45,370 nt of DNA from an uncultured bacterium (lineage in GTDB: Bacteria; Patescibacteriota; Minisyncoccia; Phycocordibacterales; PALSA-1337). The position numbers were made by a program, and so were the translations under genes. Shown here in pieces: positions 24,648 through 32,394 of this stretch. The notes beneath the pieces were generated by a model, which saw only the letters and a list, made by a program, of their open reading frames with translations, was not told where the DNA came from and did not search any database. Where the stretch lies: NCBI GenBank assembly GCA_903825415.1, contig CAIKAN010000014.1:1-45370 (forward strand), in the 5' to 3' direction. Every line of letters starts with the position of its first letter. Position 1 is the stretch's first letter.

Positions 24648-24676
24648 AGTCTACAGCCTAGTCCACAGGCTGGCAA
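24648..24676 (-). promoter_or_regulatory. Leaderless promoter of the PLP-enzyme gene
   Basis: On the minus strand TTGCCA (24676-24671), 17-base spacer, TAGACT (24653-24648), then six bases to the ATG at 24641. Confidence 0.6.
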
Positions 24677-24714
24677 CGCTGCGGTTTTTTTGCTAAGATT
24701 CATGAGACTTAAGC

Positions 24715-24805
24715 ATGCGGCATTTCTTCGTTGCTTCGCTCGTTTGCTCCCGCACTGTATTTACAATACAGTTTGGTCGCAAGCCTCGCTCGCGCCTCGA
24801 ACTGC
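24715..24805. repeat. Imperfect palindromic repeat centred on CTGTATTTACAATACAG
   Basis: The centre (24757-24773) is a perfect seven-base hairpin, and the flanks TTGCTTCGCTCGTTTGC and GCAAGCCTCGCTCGCGCC are partly complementary, giving a foldback of about 90 bases. It fills most of the divergent gap between the PLP gene and the zinc-ribbon gene. Confidence 0.6.
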
Positions 24806-24843
24806 ATCCAAGTGTGTAAGTCCTAGAAATTAATTTCCCCAAA

Positions 24844-25038
24844 ATGATCCAAGATAATATGAAAAAACCGAATATGCTCTGTGTTTGCCCGGAATGCAAG
24901 AATGTCATAGACCTTTCTCGGTATCCTACTATCACCCCAGGAATGGTCATAGAATGCAATCACTGCGGTATGACCTTGCTCATCAAAGGATTTGATGGAG
25001 ATAATGTGAAGACGGAGATTGTGGATGAAGGGAAGTAG
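24844..25038 (+). CDS. Zinc-ribbon protein resembling the LysW amino-carrier family
   Basis: A 64-aa protein with two CxxC pairs (CPEC and CNHC) about 24 residues apart and the intervening pattern hydrophobic-D-L ... P-G-M-V-I-E-C, close to LysW/ArgW. LysW carries the substrate of the AAA lysine/arginine pathway on a C-terminal EDWGE glutamate; here the protein ends DEGK, so that attachment motif is absent or altered. No lysine- or arginine-biosynthesis gene is in the window. It may simply be a small zinc ribbon of other function. In-frame ATGs at 24859 and 24874 could be the start; neither has a ribosome-binding site. Confidence 0.7.
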   Translation: MIQDNMKKPNMLCVCPECKNVIDLSRYPTITPGMVIECNHCGMTLLIKGFDGDNVKTEIVDEGK

Positions 25039-25045
25039 GCGAAGT

Positions 25046-25204
25046 GTCATTTACACGAATTTTCAATTTTCAAATTCCAATTTTCAATCAATGTTCAATG
25101 ATCAAATTCTCAATTGACGCATCTATTAGCGATCGCTTGAAAATTCATTCATTGTAAATTCATTGAAAATTGGAATTTGAAAATTGAAAATTCGTGTAAA
25201 TGAC
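25046..25204. repeat. AT-rich palindromic repeat, copy 4, with 43-bp perfect arms
   Basis: 25046-25088 and 25162-25204 are perfect reverse complements over 43 bases. The element begins eight bases after one stop codon and ends two bases before the stop codon of the convergent Mpl/MurC-like gene, so it exactly fills the gap and could end transcription in both directions. Confidence 0.95.
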
Positions 25205-25205
25205 G

Positions 25206-26645
25206 TCAAGAGATGATATTTATAGTTTCCTCAATCATCCCTCTGAATCCATGCGATCCTAGAAAGGCGATCACGTCGCCTTTTTCCGAATTGGCTTTGA
25301 GAAAGCTCACAACCTCCTCATCATTTTCAATGAAATGGACATTAGAGTGAGTCTTTTTTATTATAGCGGCTAGCTCTTCTCCTTCTATCGGCTTTTCTGA
25401 ATCATCACTTGCCGCTTTTAATTTCGTGAGCCTCGGTATCACTAAAATGTCCGCATCTTTGAAGGCGCCGTTATATTTACCGACCGACTCTCTGCTTCGG
25501 CCGCCGCTATTTGGTTCAAACACACAGATAATCTTTCCTTGGTATATGGCCTGAAGAGTCGCGAGGACTGAAGAGGCTTTTTCAGGGGAATGGGCGATAT
25601 CGTCTATTATGGTCACGCCTTTCTTGGTGACATCTCCGTCGGCTCGCTTTTCTAGCCTCCTTTTTAGCCCGTTGAATTCAGAGATAGCCTCGACAATGGA
25701 GTCTGAATTGATGCCAAGCTTATGGGCCATGGCGAAGCAACCAGCTATATTCTCAGCTTGGAAAGAGCCGAGCATCGGAGAGCGCACTGTATAATTGACC
25801 CCTTCACACGAGATATTGAATTCAAGGCCGCGACTAGACTGGATCACATTGCCATAGCTGCAATAGAGCTTGGTTCCGTCATCTCTGGCCTTCCCGTAGA
25901 AGGCTTTGTCACCTCTGAATATATTCATAAGCCTCATGACTGCGGCGTTGTCCGCACATCCGACAATGAAGCCTTTGTCTGGTACCATTTCGAATAGCTT
26001 CTCAAAAGCATTGAAATAATCTTTTTCCGTTGGGTATAGATCGGCATGATCCCATGATATGGCGCTCAGCAATAGGTGAGTGGGTTTGTAATAGAAAAAC
26101 TTGGCCCTAGGATCAGTGGGCGAGCTCTTGTATTCATCGCCTTCGAAGACGCTCCAAGTGCTGTTCGTCAGTCTTGCCGAAGAATCATGAGAGAGAGATA
26201 CTCCACCGAACATATATGTCGGATCAAGGCCGGCTTTGATCATGATGAATGACAGAAGCGCTGAAGAAGAAGTCTTGCCCCACGTCCCAGCGCAGACTAT
26301 AGAATTTTCCCTAGCGAAGTATTTGCCTATAGCTTCAGCGAAAGAGTAGATTGGAATACCATTCTCCTTGGCATAGGTAGTCTCGGGATTTTGGCTGCCG
26401 GAAGCTGTGCCGACTATGACTATATCCGGCACGCCTTTCTCGACCATCTTCTCCACATGCCAGCCCGCATAGAAGTCTATCTGGTGCTTCTCCAATTCGA
26501 TAGAAATAGGAGGGAAGAAGCCTTTGTCGCTGCCGCTTACGGCTATGCCTATATCGTGAAAGGCTATGGCTAGTGCGCTGGTGGCTACGCCGCAAATGCC
26601 TATGACATGGACTCTTTTTGGCAATTCTTGTGCGGTTGCATTCAT
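25206..26645 (-). CDS. Mur ligase of the Mpl/MurC group
   Basis: A 479-aa three-domain Mur ligase. The N-terminal domain has HVIGICGVATSALA and VSGSDKGFFPP, the central domain the ATP loop GTWGKTS (residues 120-126) and the segment EGDEYKSSPTDPRAKFFYYKP followed by SWDHADLYPT, and the C-terminal domain EFNGLKRRLEKR and IDDIAHSPEKASSVL. The EGDEY...R-x-KF...DHAD pattern is typical of Mpl (murein-tripeptide ligase) more than classical MurC, but in a reduced genome it may serve as the L-Ala-adding MurC. A promoter on the minus strand (TTGAAG, 16 bases, TATACT) ends nine bases before the ATG. It is divergent from the DUF218 gene. Confidence 0.88.
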   Translation of the reverse strand: MNATAQELPKRVHVIGICGVATSALAIAFHDIGIAVSGSDKGFFPPISIELEKHQIDFYAGWHVEKMVEKGVPDIVIVGTASGSQNPETTYAKENGIPIYSFAEAIGKYFARENSIVCAGTWGKTSSSALLSFIMIKAGLDPTYMFGGVSLSHDSSARLTNSTWSVFEGDEYKSSPTDPRAKFFYYKPTHLLLSAISWDHADLYPTEKDYFNAFEKLFEMVPDKGFIVGCADNAAVMRLMNIFRGDKAFYGKARDDGTKLYCSYGNVIQSSRGLEFNISCEGVNYTVRSPMLGSFQAENIAGCFAMAHKLGINSDSIVEAISEFNGLKRRLEKRADGDVTKKGVTIIDDIAHSPEKASSVLATLQAIYQGKIICVFEPNSGGRSRESVGKYNGAFKDADILVIPRLTKLKAASDDSEKPIEGEELAAIIKKTHSNVHFIENDEEVVSFLKANSEKGDVIAFLGSHGFRGMIEETINIIS

Positions 26646-26705
26646 GGTCTGTTTAGTATAGCGTAATGGCAGAAACCTTCAAAATCATTTTTTTGTTTGT
26701 GATTT

Positions 26706-27416
26706 ATGAGTACATCAAATTGTAGTGGGATCCCGAGGTATCCCCAAGCGCCGGAAAAACTGAGCGATGCCGCTATCACAGCTCTTACAGAGCTCTGCTT
26801 CGGCGACCAAAGTTCGATCATAGGGCCTTTGACAGCAGAAGCTGCTGTAGTGTTCGGCACGTCGAACATTGGGCATTTGTACGCGATCTCGTTGATGATC
26901 GCTGACCTTATCCGGCGCACTGGGCTGCGGATAGTGTATCTTACTGGTGGAACCATCCATGGTGACGTGACGCAGTCAGAGCTGCTACAACACACGATCG
27001 GTGCGGATGGCTATGCGACTGTTAAATTCAGGACGGATCGCATTTCACTGACTACTCTTGGTAACGTTCGGTCCGCCGTTCTTCAGGGCTTGTTTGGTTA
27101 CGCAAACGTGGTATTCATCACAAAACACAGCCATTGTGGCAGGGCAAGGATGACGCTCGAGAGATATCTTGGTCCTAAGCGACATAAACTATTCCAGGCA
27201 GGCTACGCGCAGATCATTCCCGGAGTTCCGGGCCTGATGAAACCGGATAATTGGACCAGACACCAGAAATGGATAGAGAGAGTTTGGGGAGAATTCTTGA
27301 GGATCAGGGAATACGGCCTCAGGGGTGACATCTTCTATACAGATGAAACTGCCGAGCTGGTCGGTAAGATCGAAACGCTAACCGGCACAGCAACGGCAGA
27401 GCCTGTGACTGCCTGA
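26706..27416 (+). CDS. DUF218/YdcF-like protein
   Basis: A 236-aa soluble protein. The order AVVFGTSNIGHLYA, LRIVYLTGGTIHGD, a SELLQ helix, SLTTLGNVRSAVL and VVFITKHSHCGRARMTLER follows the DUF218 (SanA/YdcF-like) fold, which has a strand-GG, an SEA-type helix, an S-x-T-x-x-N segment and a T-x-x-x-H-x-x-R-A motif. Many relatives have a signal anchor for envelope work, but none is present here, so a cytoplasmic role is likely. The substrate is unknown. It sits among cell-wall genes and ends in a strong terminator. Confidence 0.75.
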   Translation: MSTSNCSGIPRYPQAPEKLSDAAITALTELCFGDQSSIIGPLTAEAAVVFGTSNIGHLYAISLMIADLIRRTGLRIVYLTGGTIHGDVTQSELLQHTIGADGYATVKFRTDRISLTTLGNVRSAVLQGLFGYANVVFITKHSHCGRARMTLERYLGPKRHKLFQAGYAQIIPGVPGLMKPDNWTRHQKWIERVWGEFLRIREYGLRGDIFYTDETAELVGKIETLTGTATAEPVTA

Positions 27417-27448
27417 TCAAAATGGTTAATGATGAGATGAGCACGCGA

Positions 27449-27478
27449 GCGCGCTTCTTCGGAGGCGCGCTGTTTTTT
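27449..27478 (+). terminator. Intrinsic terminator after the DUF218 gene
   Basis: AGCGCGC pairs with GCGCGCT around a TTCG-centred loop and is followed by GTTTTTT. Confidence 0.85.
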
Positions 27479-27547
27479 ACTATTAAATGATTGATTCATG
27501 AAGCAGAGACTCCTCCTTTTTCAAAGGGGGAATCCGCGCGGTCGGCA

Positions 27548-28192
27548 TTAGTTAGATAGAATAACCTTAACCTTCTCGATATCATCCACCCACCTCTCGC
27601 CATCGAACCATTCAAGGCCTTCGAATTGCAGCTTATAAGTATCAGTCGGTCTTTGAAGGGAACCAAGATAGACATAAGAGAGCCCTCTTTCCTTGGATTC
27701 ATCCAAAACCTTCGTCATCATTATGAGCCCCATATCTTTTGGCGAAGCTTCCAATTCATAGAAAGGGTATGAATAATGGAGCATATTCTGGGTTTCGTAG
27801 CAGATGGCATATCCTTTGGCGATGCCATCTTCCTTGAATGAAAGAAGAGCGTTGAAATTCTGATCGGATGTCAGGAGCTCCTTGATCTTATTGGCTGAGA
27901 ACGCCCCGCCGAATTTCTTGCCATAGAAATCTTTGGCGATCTTGCCGATCTCCCATGTATAATCGGCGTATGGTATGGCAGAATGCTCTATCGAGATCGA
28001 TTCGCCTTTTCTGAGTATGCGACGATTCTCGCTGGAAGGCTTGAATCTTGAGAGATCGATGCGCACGCTCCTGGTCTGTTGCATGACTCCTTTTCCAAGT
28101 CTAGTGAAGACATATCCGTGGCCGTACATTTCAGTGACAGAATGGTGAGATGAATCGGCGATAATTTTTTGATCCCAATGTAGGTATTTCAT
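27548..28192 (-). CDS. GNAT-fold protein related to arginyl-tRNA--protein transferases
   Basis: A 214-aa soluble protein. The segments RSVRIDLSRFKPSSENRRILRK (as short blocks around residues 42-62) and VYLGSLQ...YKLQF.GLEWFDGERW resemble the C-terminal GNAT-like domain of ATE/Bpt aminoacyl-tRNA-protein transferases and related CPR proteins. The N-terminal cysteine cluster of ATE proteins is not seen. It begins directly after the stop codon of mraY on the same strand, so the two are an operon. That link could mean transfer of an amino acid onto a peptidoglycan precursor (Fem-like role), but this is inference. Confidence 0.65.
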   Translation of the reverse strand: MKYLHWDQKIIADSSHHSVTEMYGHGYVFTRLGKGVMQQTRSVRIDLSRFKPSSENRRILRKGESISIEHSAIPYADYTWEIGKIAKDFYGKKFGGAFSANKIKELLTSDQNFNALLSFKEDGIAKGYAICYETQNMLHYSYPFYELEASPKDMGLIMMTKVLDESKERGLSYVYLGSLQRPTDTYKLQFEGLEWFDGERWVDDIEKVKVILSN

Positions 28193-29320
28193 TTAATGCA
28201 AAGTGAGCCAAAAGCCGAAGACGACGAAGATAAAATGGATGACCCAGAATCTCATGACGGTCTTCTCTTCAGTCCATCCTCTAACCTCGAAATGATGATG
28301 CAATGGCGCCATGGCGAAGACTTTTTTCCCGAAGATCAGCTTCGAACAGATTTGTATCACTACCGATATCGCCTCTATATAGAACATGAAGCCAAGGAAA
28401 GGCAGGGTGCCGATCTCGCCTATGGCCATGGTGTTCACGGCCAGGAGTGCGCCAAGACCCAATGATCCCACATCGCCCATCATGAATCGTGCAGGTTTGA
28501 TATTGAAATACGTATAAGCTACGAGAGCGCCGACAGTCGTAGTATTCAGGATGGCGATCTCGGCGAAGCCGTTGATCCAGCTCAAGAATGTCAAAGCGCT
28601 GAAGGTGGTGATGAGCATGCCTCCAGCCAGACCATCCATACCATCGGTGAAGTTCACGGCATTGGCGGTGAACATCACGATGAGGACGATGATGGGCATG
28701 ATCAGCCAACCAGCATTCCAGGAGATATCAAAGGGCAAGTAGATATAATGCCAAGCGGGGCCGAGCCTGGCATAGATCCAATAGGCAGTGATCACGCCGG
28801 CGACGAATTGCAGGATGAGCTTTTCGTGGACGAATACTCCGCGCTGATTGCGCGAGCCGAACCATACGGATAGGCGCTTGAAAGCGGTCCATGGCAAGGT
28901 GACGAAATACCAGACGCGCATCTTCCATTCGCTGTGGACTTTGATGAGGTTCCAGATATGGGAGAGCTTGCGTGAGCGCCTCTCATTGCCGAAGATATTC
29001 ATGAAATCGTCTATGCCTCCCAAGAGAGCAGAGATGAGCATTACGCCTATGGGTACCCAGGTGAAGCTTCTGGACCAATTGAGGAAATAGGTGATGACGG
29101 CGACCGTGACGATGACGAGCAAGCCTCCCATCACCGGCGTCTCTGCTTTGTGAGCATGGGATCCGAGCTCGGCGAGCTCCACCTTTGTGCCTTTTACGAC
29201 ATTGAATTTGCGGAGCAGCCTGACCAAAAGAGGGGACCAAGCAAAAGCTACAACGGCCCCTACAAGGGCAAAACTGATGATATAAGCGAGATCGGAGGTG
29301 CCTTGCAGGAATGGTAGCAT
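28193..29320 (-). CDS. mraY: Phospho-N-acetylmuramoyl-pentapeptide-transferase MraY
   Basis: A 375-aa integral membrane enzyme that moves phospho-MurNAc-pentapeptide onto undecaprenyl phosphate to make lipid I. Family motifs are GSHAHKAETPVMGGLL near the N-terminus, NAVNFTDGMDGLAGG, ARFMMGDVGSLGLG and the histidine motif PLHHHFEVRGWTEEKTVMRFW. About ten membrane helices are visible. A longer loop than usual (about residues 105-165, basic) lies in the first half. The minus-strand box TATCGT (29332-29327), with TTGAAC 18 bases upstream, ends six bases before the ATG, implying a leaderless mRNA. Confidence 0.96.
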   Translation of the reverse strand: MLPFLQGTSDLAYIISFALVGAVVAFAWSPLLVRLLRKFNVVKGTKVELAELGSHAHKAETPVMGGLLVIVTVAVITYFLNWSRSFTWVPIGVMLISALLGGIDDFMNIFGNERRSRKLSHIWNLIKVHSEWKMRVWYFVTLPWTAFKRLSVWFGSRNQRGVFVHEKLILQFVAGVITAYWIYARLGPAWHYIYLPFDISWNAGWLIMPIIVLIVMFTANAVNFTDGMDGLAGGMLITTFSALTFLSWINGFAEIAILNTTTVGALVAYTYFNIKPARFMMGDVGSLGLGALLAVNTMAIGEIGTLPFLGFMFYIEAISVVIQICSKLIFGKKVFAMAPLHHHFEVRGWTEEKTVMRFWVIHFIFVVFGFWLTLH

Positions 29321-29409
29321 TGGTACACGATAACATGAATATCAGGGTCAGTTCAAGCAGATATTACTTATGATTTGCGGGCTTGAACTGAAAGATATGA
29401 GGTGTTTAT

Positions 29410-29446
29410 AAAAAACTGCAGAGGCATCCAGGGGATGTCTCTGCAG
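29410..29446 (-). terminator. Intrinsic terminator of the YdjM-like gene
   Basis: On the minus strand CTGCAGAG pairs with CTCTGCAG, with further pairing of CATCC/GGATG inside, and is followed by TTTTTT. It lies nine bases beyond the stop codon at 29455. Confidence 0.85.
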
Positions 29447-29454
29447 GGTGATGG

Positions 29455-29964
29455 CTAAACAAAATGACGGAACAAGATGATCGCAATCATAACCGTGAGG
29501 ATGACCGCTTCCGCCGGCTTAGGGATGAGTACACCAGGGGCATACCTGTACTCCCAGATGCCGATCATGGCTCCTAATTTCGAGAGCCTATTCTGGAATG
29601 GCCAGACGCAGCTCTGATCTGTATCGCGGTATTCGATCCCGCAATGCGTCAGGGCGTCGACTAGGATGTGGACCCCTGTCCCAACGAAGAAGGCTTCGAT
29701 GGCCGTCCATCCCATCGCCAGACCAACAATTAAGAGAAGAGTGTTGATCGGAAGGGAGTGTGAAAGCTCCTTGAGGAGCATGAGCTTGGAGCTCTGTGTA
29801 GCGAACGGCTGTCTGCCACGGAGCTTGTCGATCGCGAATTTCGGAACCAGAACAAGGTCTGGTTCAATCGATCCTAAGATCGTGAGGCCCTGACAAAGAG
29901 GACTGTGGGGGAAGAGGCATTGGCCGAGTGCCGCTCCCATTAACAGATGAGTGTATGTTTGCAA
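29455..29964 (-). CDS. YdjM/DUF457-like membrane-bound metal-dependent hydrolase family protein
   Basis: A 169-aa protein with several membrane segments. The family pattern is visible: THLLMGAALGQ at the start, GSIEPDLVLVP, KELSHSLPINTL, the GVHILVDALTH helix and WPF. Histidines and aspartates in these positions are the proposed metal ligands. The start is a TTG at 29964-29962, with GGAG six bases upstream. The longer ATG frame to 30048 is unlikely because a consensus promoter (TTGACA, 17 bases, TATTCT) lies inside it. The biological role of the family is unsettled. An IS30 element is inserted upstream. Confidence 0.78.
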   Translation of the reverse strand: MQTYTHLLMGAALGQCLFPHSPLCQGLTILGSIEPDLVLVPKFAIDKLRGRQPFATQSSKLMLLKELSHSLPINTLLLIVGLAMGWTAIEAFFVGTGVHILVDALTHCGIEYRDTDQSCVWPFQNRLSKLGAMIGIWEYRYAPGVLIPKPAEAVILTVMIAIILFRHFV

Positions 29965-29997
29965 GGAACGCTCCGTTTCTCTCGAGGGTTCAATAAC

Positions 29998-30026
29998 AGA
30001 ATAGCTTATATTTGAAAAACTGTCAA
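29998..30026 (-). promoter_or_regulatory. Promoter of the YdjM-like gene
   Basis: On the minus strand TTGACA (30026-30021), 17-base spacer, TATTCT (30003-29998). The predicted start of transcription is near 29991, 27 bases before the TTG start codon. Confidence 0.75.
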
Positions 30027-30072
30027 GTGGGCTTCGGTGAATTCTCATTCTAAACGCAACAAAGTTTGCAGG

Positions 30073-31083
30073 CTAATTGCAACACCCCTTTAAGGGTTCA
30101 TACTCTGGTTTTAGCAATAATTTCAACCAGAGATGTCACATACACACATTGGTCCTGGAGATTGGGCGTGCATCGGGCGCATGCTTCGAGCCGATCATTC
30201 GATACGCGAAATCGCTCGTACACTTGGAAAAAGTCCCGGATCGATTAGTAGGCATGTGAATGAATATGGTGGAAGAGACGGATATGATGGAAAAGAAGTT
30301 CGGAGAAGGAAGCGGATGAAAAGGATTGCTGCCATGGATTGTATACGAGTGATCAAGGGGTCGCTTCTTCGAATGATCAAAAAGAAATTGATCGATCACA
30401 AATCCCCGGAACAGATTGCTGGTGTACTGAAGCGGGTCTCGGCCAGTTCGATATACAGGTACATCAAAGAAAGAGCACCTCACCTCTCAAAATACCTGCG
30501 ATCAAAGAAAGGTAAATACCGAAGACGAAGGGGTACTAAGAAACGTGAAATGCTTCGAGAACAAGCCAAGAAACGACGTATTGATGAGAGGCCGAAGATT
30601 GTTGAGAGGAGAGGGAGAATTGGCGACTACGAAGGCGATACGATGATCGGCAGAGACAAGCGCGTGCGTATTGTCACCTTTGTCGATCGAAGAACTGGAT
30701 ACCTGATCGCCTTCCTTCTTCCGAAAGCAAGCTCTAAGTTACTTACATCTCTCGCACTCAAATATTTTCGACACATACCGAAAAGAAAACAGAAGACGAT
30801 CACCTTCGACAATGGTTTTGAATTTTCTGACTGGGAATCTCTTGAAAAGAAATCCGGCATGACCGTGTATTTTGCGTATCCATATCATTCCTGGGAAAGA
30901 GGAACCAACGAGAACACAAACGGACTTCTTCGACAGTATTTTCCTAAGGATATGGACTTCAATCTAATCAAACCCGAAGAACTTGCACATGCAGTACGAA
31001 AACTAAACAACCGTGAAAGGAAAAGACTTAAATTTTCGAGTCCGAAACGAGTCTTCTGGAAAAGACGCAAGTGTTGCAATTAG
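30073..31083 (+). mobile_element. IS30-family insertion sequence, apparently intact
   Basis: A 1011-bp element bounded by a perfect 13-bp inverted repeat CTAATTGCAACAC (30073-30085 and 31071-31083). It carries one complete transposase gene. The right repeat overlaps the end of the transposase gene, supplying its stop codon TAG. No clear target duplication could be identified in the flanks. Confidence 0.88.
30133..31083 (+). CDS. IS30-family transposase
   Basis: A 316-aa DDE transposase. The N-terminal helix-turn-helix is visible in MLRADHSIREIARTLGKSPG and a second DNA-binding region in DHKSPEQIAGVL. The catalytic residues lie in IGDYEGDTMIG (about residue 165-169), TFDNGFEF (Asp226) and GTNENTNGLLRQYFPK (Glu260); the 33-residue spacing between the last two is the DD(33)E spacing of IS30. 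The very basic C-terminus ends within the right inverted repeat. No frameshift or stop is seen, so it is probably active or recently so. Confidence 0.95.
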   Translation: MSHTHIGPGDWACIGRMLRADHSIREIARTLGKSPGSISRHVNEYGGRDGYDGKEVRRRKRMKRIAAMDCIRVIKGSLLRMIKKKLIDHKSPEQIAGVLKRVSASSIYRYIKERAPHLSKYLRSKKGKYRRRRGTKKREMLREQAKKRRIDERPKIVERRGRIGDYEGDTMIGRDKRVRIVTFVDRRTGYLIAFLLPKASSKLLTSLALKYFRHIPKRKQKTITFDNGFEFSDWESLEKKSGMTVYFAYPYHSWERGTNENTNGLLRQYFPKDMDFNLIKPEELAHAVRKLNNRERKRLKFSSPKRVFWKRRKCCN

Positions 31084-31144
31084 AGTGACAATTCAGGATC
31101 GTGAAGCATTGTTTGAAGTCATCGGTCTAAAAGCAGATCTCTCC

Positions 31145-31169
31145 AAAAAAAGAAGGCGCCGAAGCGCCT
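31145..31169 (-). terminator. Intrinsic terminator of the PurH-like gene
   Basis: On the minus strand AGGCGC-TTCG-GCGCCT is a six-base GC hairpin with a stable tetraloop, followed by TCTTTTTTT. It lies about 20 bases beyond the stop codon. Confidence 0.9.
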
Positions 31170-31191
31170 GCCTGTTCTATATGATCGAGGC

Positions 31192-31818
31192 TTAAGATTG
31201 TACTGCCTCTGGTTCGGGATGATTTGCGAACTGACCGTGGTATCGCGCCAGAATTGAGCTATACCGCTCGATTGCGCCGTAAGCTTCCCCAATCCAGATA
31301 GATTTGAGACGTGAGACATTGATTGGTCGAGCCTCTTCTAGGCTCCTTGCTAGCGAGGCTGCGTCGCTGAACTGGTCAACGTTTGTTACGACCATCCTGC
31401 GCCCTACACAGCCCAGGATAATCGTTGATAGCCCGATCCAGTCAGTTGTCGCAGAAACGACCTCGGGGGTCTCTCCAGCATCGGTCGCTCTTTCCGTGGA
31501 TCGGAGGATCACGCAGACAAGGTCGATCAGTGGAACGCTAGTATGGGCCAGTATCCTCCTGTTCGCTGGTGTATCATCTGCGGTCAATGCAAGTGAGAGA
31601 GATGTCTTTATGGCCACTAGTCCACCCTCATGTTCTTCCAGAATCATTGTACGTTCTCCACCAAATACGGAGACCCCGGACTGTTCAAATGCAGCAGCCA
31701 ACGGCCTTGGTGCTATGATATTCCAGCCGAGTTGGAGATAAAGAGTTCTAGTCAGGACGATTACATCTTCATCATTTTCCGCAAGGAATAATGCCGTTCG
31801 TGCTTGTGATGTGCTCAT
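31192..31818 (-). CDS. Protein with a PurH N-terminal (IMP cyclohydrolase / MGS-like) fold, degenerate
   Basis: A 208-aa soluble protein. TALFLAENDEDVIVLTRTL, LGWNIIAPRPLAAAFEQSGV, PLIDLVCVILRSTE and the segment around IGLSTIILGCVGRRMVVTNVDQF line up in order with the cyclohydrolase half of PurH (start strand, STGGT phosphate loop, IDLVVVNLYPFE, IDIGG...RAAAKN...VVVDPADY). The phosphate-loop TGGT and the R-x-K-T-L-H-P motif are not conserved, so IMP cyclohydrolase activity is doubtful. The formyltransferase domain is absent. It may bind a nucleotide or act in another way. It is an independent unit with its own terminator. Confidence 0.6.
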   Translation of the reverse strand: MSTSQARTALFLAENDEDVIVLTRTLYLQLGWNIIAPRPLAAAFEQSGVSVFGGERTMILEEHEGGLVAIKTSLSLALTADDTPANRRILAHTSVPLIDLVCVILRSTERATDAGETPEVVSATTDWIGLSTIILGCVGRRMVVTNVDQFSDAASLARSLEEARPINVSRLKSIWIGEAYGAIERYSSILARYHGQFANHPEPEAVQS

Positions 31819-31833
31819 ATTGTTCTTTCATGT

Positions 31834-32262
31834 TTGTTCTTGTTAGCCGAGACCATACTACTACAGAAATCAGATATTCAACAGCCTCCATTGCCAATTC
31901 CTTTTACGCGAGTAATATGTAGCCAGATAGGAGATGTCCTCCTGGTCTATGCTTCTTCTATAGGAGCATCGTTCAATTCCAATGAAAGGGCCGGTATGCT
32001 GAAATTTAGAGTTGTATTGCACGTGTTCAGGAAGATTAAGTGTGTGAATCCAGAGAACGGTCCGATTCTTGCCCAGTTGAAACGGATGGGTTTTGATGCT
32101 GAATCTTTTAGTAAGGGGACATGTATGATTATCGACCTCTCTGCTGAAGATGAAAGTTGTGCAAAACTCTCGGTTGGACGGATGTGTGTCGATGGTGGCA
32201 GTTTCTTTCTAGTCAATCCTGTCATGGAAGACTATGAGATTGTCAGTGTGACGCGGAGATAA
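31834..32262 (+). CDS. Hypothetical protein with uncertain start
   Basis: Up to 142 aa. The frame opens with a TTG at 31834; another TTG at 31891 is possible. An ATG at 31830 is in a different frame that stops after 30 codons, so a small frameshift near the N-terminus cannot be excluded. The body has alternating strands with no recognised motif, signal peptide or membrane helix. It is divergent from the PurH-like gene and ends in a clear terminator, which supports a real gene. Confidence 0.5.
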   Translation: MFLLAETILLQKSDIQQPPLPIPFTRVICSQIGDVLLVYASSIGASFNSNERAGMLKFRVVLHVFRKIKCVNPENGPILAQLKRMGFDAESFSKGTCMIIDLSAEDESCAKLSVGRMCVDGGSFFLVNPVMEDYEIVSVTRR

Positions 32263-32283
32263 TCCACAACCCACTTTCAAGTC

Positions 32284-32312
32284 CCCCGCCATTCCTTGGC
32301 GGGCTCTTTTTT
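32284..32312 (+). terminator. Intrinsic terminator
   Basis: CCCGCC (32285-32290) pairs with GGCGGG (32298-32303) around a seven-base loop, followed by CTCTTTTTT. Confidence 0.88.
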
Positions 32313-32394
32313 AGTATTTCTAATAATTGAAATTAATTTTACGCGAATCCTCATTCAAACTATATTCAAAATTAACGACGATTCGCCTTCTATA

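Noticed and set aside
30073-31083. Target-site duplication of the IS30 element
   Set aside because: Flanking bases do not show a convincing matching 2-4 bp pair, so none is reported.
31830-31920. ATG at 31830 as the start of the hypothetical gene ending at 32262
   Set aside because: It is in a different frame and stops after 30 codons; a frameshift is possible but cannot be shown from one sequence.
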